From assembly GCA_020072565.1 (NCBI GenBank), contig JAIQGI010000005.1, positions 124,001-188,000 of the forward strand: a stretch of DNA of 64,000 bases, written 5' to 3'. Origin of the DNA: Terriglobia bacterium (lineage in GTDB: Bacteria; Acidobacteriota; UBA6911). A program made the translations under genes and the position numbers. Positions 61,336 to 64,000 of this stretch are shown in pieces (the first letter of the stretch is position 1; each line of letters starts with the position of its first letter). A model generated the notes under the pieces. It did no database searches. It saw only the letters and a program-made list of their open reading frames with translations, and was not told the DNA's origin.

Positions 61336-62295
61336 TTACTTGACCCAATCCTTGAACGTGGTGGCAACGGCAGACGCCCAGATCTCATAGCCTTGTTCCA
61401 CGGGATGGAGATTGTCGGTGGGGCGAAAGCCGATCAAGCCGCCTTTTTCGTCGAGGAATTTGGAATTGATGTTCACGAAAAACACGTGTTGTTGGTCGTC
61501 GAGCTTGGCGATGATCCTGTTGGCTTCTTCGACCTTGAGGCGATTGGCATCGGTCGGACCGGCACCCCGCGGGAAGATGGCTAGCAGCAGGATTTTAGCA
61601 TCCGGAAAATCCTTGCGGAGCTCCAGGATAACGGCGCCGATGCCTTCGGCAATTTCCGAGCCGGAGGCGCCGCCTGTGTTATTGGTGCCGATCATGAGCA
61701 TAACGGCCTTGGGCTTGTGGCCCTGTCCCTCACCGTTCTGCAGGCCCCAGAGGACGCCCTGGGTGGTGTCGCCCGAAACGCCGAAATTGGCGACTTTCAC
61801 ATCGCCGAAATACTTATCCAAGACGCGCTTTCCGCCCGGATTGCCCTGCGGATCCGATTCCACGTTCCATAGGTCGGTGATGGAATCGCCGTAGAAGAGG
61901 ATATCGAAATCACCGGTCTTGGCGGTCTCGACGAAGGCGTCGTGCCGACGGGCGCGTATGCCGGCGGCCGGGCGAATGCAGGGATTGTCACGCGGGACTT
62001 GAAGAACCAGGATCGAAGCGTACTTCTTCAACAAGTCCTTGTTGGCAGACGTATTGGTGCTGATGAATTGCTGGATCTCGGCATTGATCTTTGCGACTTC
62101 GTCCGAGGTGGGACGTGGCATTGTGACTTCCGGAGGCACGGGAGCAGGAGGTCCTGGAGGCGCCGGAGGCGCAAACTGACCACGCCCAGAGCCGCCGGGG
62201 CCGATCTGGGATGGAGCGCCCGTCTGCGCAATACATACCGCGGCAGCGCCTAACATGGCACAAGCAACGAGTGTCAGTACCGTTCTTTTTCTCAT
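61336..62295 (-). CDS. Secreted SGNH/GDSL esterase (PAF-acetylhydrolase-like)
   Basis: The ~319-residue protein has a signal peptide (MRKRTVLTLVACAMLGAAAV), a Gly/Pro-rich stretch (GPGGSGRGQFAPPAPPGPPA, 62140-62210), a helical linker, and the SGNH blocks: ILFYGDSITDLWN (Ser), VSGDTTQGVLWGLQNGE, VMLMIGTNNTGG (Asn), and RPTDNLHPVEQGYEIW (Asp, His). The sequence of blocks matches the esterase at 55899, to which it is paralogous. GAGGAG lies before the ATG at 62295. It is divergent from the amidohydrolase at 62406. Likely removes acyl or acetyl groups from glycan oligomers; not proven. Confidence 0.88.
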   Translation of the reverse strand: MRKRTVLTLVACAMLGAAAVCIAQTGAPSQIGPGGSGRGQFAPPAPPGPPAPVPPEVTMPRPTSDEVAKINAEIQQFISTNTSANKDLLKKYASILVLQVPRDNPCIRPAAGIRARRHDAFVETAKTGDFDILFYGDSITDLWNVESDPQGNPGGKRVLDKYFGDVKVANFGVSGDTTQGVLWGLQNGEGQGHKPKAVMLMIGTNNTGGASGSEIAEGIGAVILELRKDFPDAKILLLAIFPRGAGPTDANRLKVEEANRIIAKLDDQQHVFFVNINSKFLDEKGGLIGFRPTDNLHPVEQGYEIWASAVATTFKDWVK

Positions 62296-62405
62296 AATGA
62301 AACTCCTCAATTCGGCGTAGCTATGTAATGCCATTTGAGCAGGGCCCAAGCCCCGAAGTCAACATAGGACTTTCTATCAGCGGCTAGAGAAGGGGCTGAG
62401 CAGGC

Positions 62406-63563
62406 GTGGCCTACAAGGGAAGCGGTATGATAGACAGTCAATCCTTCCCATCGCTGTTGGATGTCCTCAAGGATGTTGCCATCAAGAATGCGGTCGTTGC
62501 CGCCCTTGCCGCCGATATTCCTTCGGACCGCAGCGCTCAGATCATTGATGCCAGGAACAAGCTGGTGACGCCGGGCCTGGTTGATCTGCATGCCCATGTC
62601 TATACGCAGGGCTCGGCGATCGGCCTGCCGGCTGATGAGATCGCACCTGTCACCGCCACGACGACATTCGTGAGTGCCGGGGATGCCGGGGCCAACAATT
62701 TTTCGGCTCTCAAGCATTTCATCATGGCCCAATCACGTTCCCGGATCTTCGGCTTCGTACATATCTCGACAATTGGTCTCGCAGGATATCCTGTGGGTGA
62801 GTGCCTGAACATCGACTATGCACACGTCGATCTCGCGGCCAAAACTATGGCAGAGAACCAGGACGTGCTCCTGGGAATCAAGGTGCGCATGAGCAAGAGC
62901 ATCGTCGGTTCCAATGGCCTGGAACCGATGAAGCGGGCGATCAAAGCCGCTGAACGCTCGGGCACGACGGCCCGGGTCATGGTCCATATCGGAGATGTGC
63001 CGGCTACCCTGGGCGAACTGCTCGACATGCTGCGACCCGGAGACATCGTCAGCCATGTTTTCAGCGGCCAGGGCAACAATATCGTTCAGAACGACAAGGT
63101 CATTTCCCAGGCATTTGCGGCCCAGAAGCGCGGAGTGATCATGGATGTCGCCCACGGCGGGGGAAGCTTCGACTACACCATAGCCGAGCCGGCCATCCAG
63201 CAGGGACTTCTTCCCGATTGCATATCCAGCGACATTCATGGCTACAGCGTCAATACTCCAGGAAAGCCTTTCATGCCGTGGATCATGAGCAAGTTCTGGA
63301 ACATGGGCTTTACCCTCGAGCAGGTGGTGGCTCTGGCAACAGTAAAACCAGCCAAAATCATAGGGAAGCTGGAGAAGCTGGGGACGCTGCAGGTAGGTGC
63401 ACCAGCAGATGTGTCCATATTCGACATCGTGGAGGGGCCGGTACAATTTGCAGATACCGGGAAAAATGTGCGTGATGGCAAGCGGTACCTGAAGCCGGTT
63501 CTGACAATTCGCGCAGGCAGGCCCTTCGGCGGGCCGTACCCTTCCCCCTTTATCTACCCGTGA
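62406..63563 (+). CDS. Amidohydrolase/deacetylase-type metallohydrolase, short N-terminus
   Basis: The 385-residue protein has the metallo-dependent hydrolase set: TPGLVDLHAHVYTQGS (His-x-His), VLLGIKVRMS (Lys that is carboxylated in relatives), RVMVHIGD (His), DIVSHVFSG (His) and CISSDIHGYS (Asp), ending VGAPADVSIFDIVEG. This matches the D-aminoacylase/deacetylase-like COG3964 group. The normal start ('YDLLIKGG.vIDp') is represented only by YKGSGMIDSQS, with a GTG at 62406 and no signal peptide, so ~20-40 N-terminal residues appear missing and the start context is poor. The active site itself is complete. Function and expression are uncertain. Confidence 0.75.
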   Translation: MAYKGSGMIDSQSFPSLLDVLKDVAIKNAVVAALAADIPSDRSAQIIDARNKLVTPGLVDLHAHVYTQGSAIGLPADEIAPVTATTTFVSAGDAGANNFSALKHFIMAQSRSRIFGFVHISTIGLAGYPVGECLNIDYAHVDLAAKTMAENQDVLLGIKVRMSKSIVGSNGLEPMKRAIKAAERSGTTARVMVHIGDVPATLGELLDMLRPGDIVSHVFSGQGNNIVQNDKVISQAFAAQKRGVIMDVAHGGGSFDYTIAEPAIQQGLLPDCISSDIHGYSVNTPGKPFMPWIMSKFWNMGFTLEQVVALATVKPAKIIGKLEKLGTLQVGAPADVSIFDIVEGPVQFADTGKNVRDGKRYLKPVLTIRAGRPFGGPYPSPFIYP

Positions 63564-63800
63564 TGAGGATCAAGGAACCAAACGATGCCTATCAAGTCCG
63601 ACCACAGATGCTCAGGATGCTGGCTCTGTTGCCTGTGAATAAGCCTCTCTCAACCTGTCCATTGCCAAAATCCGGTCCGTATTAAATGAATGATAATCAT
63701 AGTTTCGATTTCAGGTCGGATACGATAGAAAAGGCCCTCATCGTGGGGCATAGACGGCTGAAGGGCCTAAGTAAGAAGCGGAGACGAAGGGAAGAATGCC
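63564..63800. other. Short gap, candidate promoter only
   Basis: The 237 bases between the amidohydrolase stop and the nitroreductase relic contain TGAATGATAATCATAG (near 63686) and TACGATAGAAAAGG (near 63718), either of which could contain a -10 box. No gene, hairpin or RNA was recognised. Confidence 0.25.
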
Positions 63801-63932
63801 ATGAGGGATTTCTTTGAGGTTCTCAGGACGCGTCGATCCGTTCGTTCCTACACCGCCGAGCCCGTTTCTCGGGAAGAAATCCAGGAGTTGATCGATAGCG
63901 CCGTTCTCGCCCCGACCGGGATGAACTTTTAG
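63801..63932 (+). pseudogene. Nitroreductase-family start with premature stop
   Basis: The frame reads MRDFFEVLRTRRSVRSYTAE and PVSREEIQELIDSAVLAPTG, then MNF and TAG. This is the conserved first helix and FMN-binding loop of nitroreductases, which normally continue 'mN.QPW.f'. The next codon after the stop is CCT, so CAG to TAG would explain the break; however the following sequence no longer matches the family. A relic of ~43 codons; the window ends 68 bases later. Confidence 0.7.
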
Positions 63933-64000
63933 CCTCTCAACGCTTCGGCATGATTGCTTTGAACTCCCCCGACGCGTGCAGCACGCACATCATATACAAC

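Overview
The window reads as a chromosomal or metagenome-assembled segment of a soil-type bacterium, most likely an Acidobacteriota member. The main pointer is the PadR regulator followed by a long FtsX/MacB permease of the acidobacterial duplicated-orphan-permease type (12880-16111), plus two further C-terminal stubs of that permease type elsewhere. Many secreted glycoside hydrolases, moderately high GC and Sec or Tat signal peptides on most enzymes agree with this. I saw no rRNA, tRNA, CRISPR array or complete insertion sequence. The species is not determined.

Functionally the window is a plant cell-wall island aimed mainly at glucuronoarabinoxylan and arabinan. Layout: 1-5988 holds an oxidoreductase end, a metallo-beta-lactamase-fold protein, a malectin-domain protein, a clan GH-A-like enzyme and a DUF5060/DUF4038 protein. 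6204-12282 has a Tat-exported GH51 arabinofuranosidase, a Tat-exported GH67 alpha-glucuronidase and a D-xylonate dehydratase. 12880-16111 is the PadR/permease pair. 16112-20879 (minus) is a GH43 - GH3 - FGGY kinase operon whose kinase is broken. Divergent from it, 21315-30609 (plus) is a seven-gene run of secreted proteins with two GH43 enzymes and two small beta-sandwich-like proteins. 31329-37296 contains a Gfo/Idh oxidoreductase, a GH95 stub and a minus-strand deoxysugar oxidation operon (aldo/keto reductase, lactonase, zinc dehydrogenase, DJ-1 protein). 37641-40517 is a double pectate-lyase-fold protein fused to an SMP-30-like propeller. 42240-48454 carries GH10 xylanase, GH51 and a CE6-like esterase. 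49069-55662 holds two tandem giant GH54 proteins. 55899-63563 carries SGNH esterases, a CE15 glucuronoyl esterase, a full GH95 and an amidohydrolase.

Together the enzymes could cut the xylan backbone (GH10), remove arabinose (GH51, GH54, GH43), glucuronate (GH67), lignin-linked glucuronoyl esters (CE15) and acetyl groups (CE6/SGNH), then hydrolyse oligomers in the cytoplasm (GH3) and feed xylose through xylonate (IlvD/XylD). A fucose branch (GH95 plus the oxidation operon) sits beside it.

The most striking feature is how much of the island is in decay or rearrangement. I count about a dozen truncated or frameshifted relics: permease ends, a sugar kinase with an internal stop, a GH95 start, a GH43 start with its promoter region, a GH51 end, a GH43-like fragment, a TAXI binding protein, an IS91-type transposase, a beta-helix and a nitroreductase. 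Other structure worth attention: a duplicated operator/leader, a frameshift shared by the GH54 twins inside an almost identical 241-bp block, a lamin-tail domain split by inserted repeat modules, recurrent glycine/proline-rich insertions in unrelated enzymes, and several long intergenic inverted repeats.
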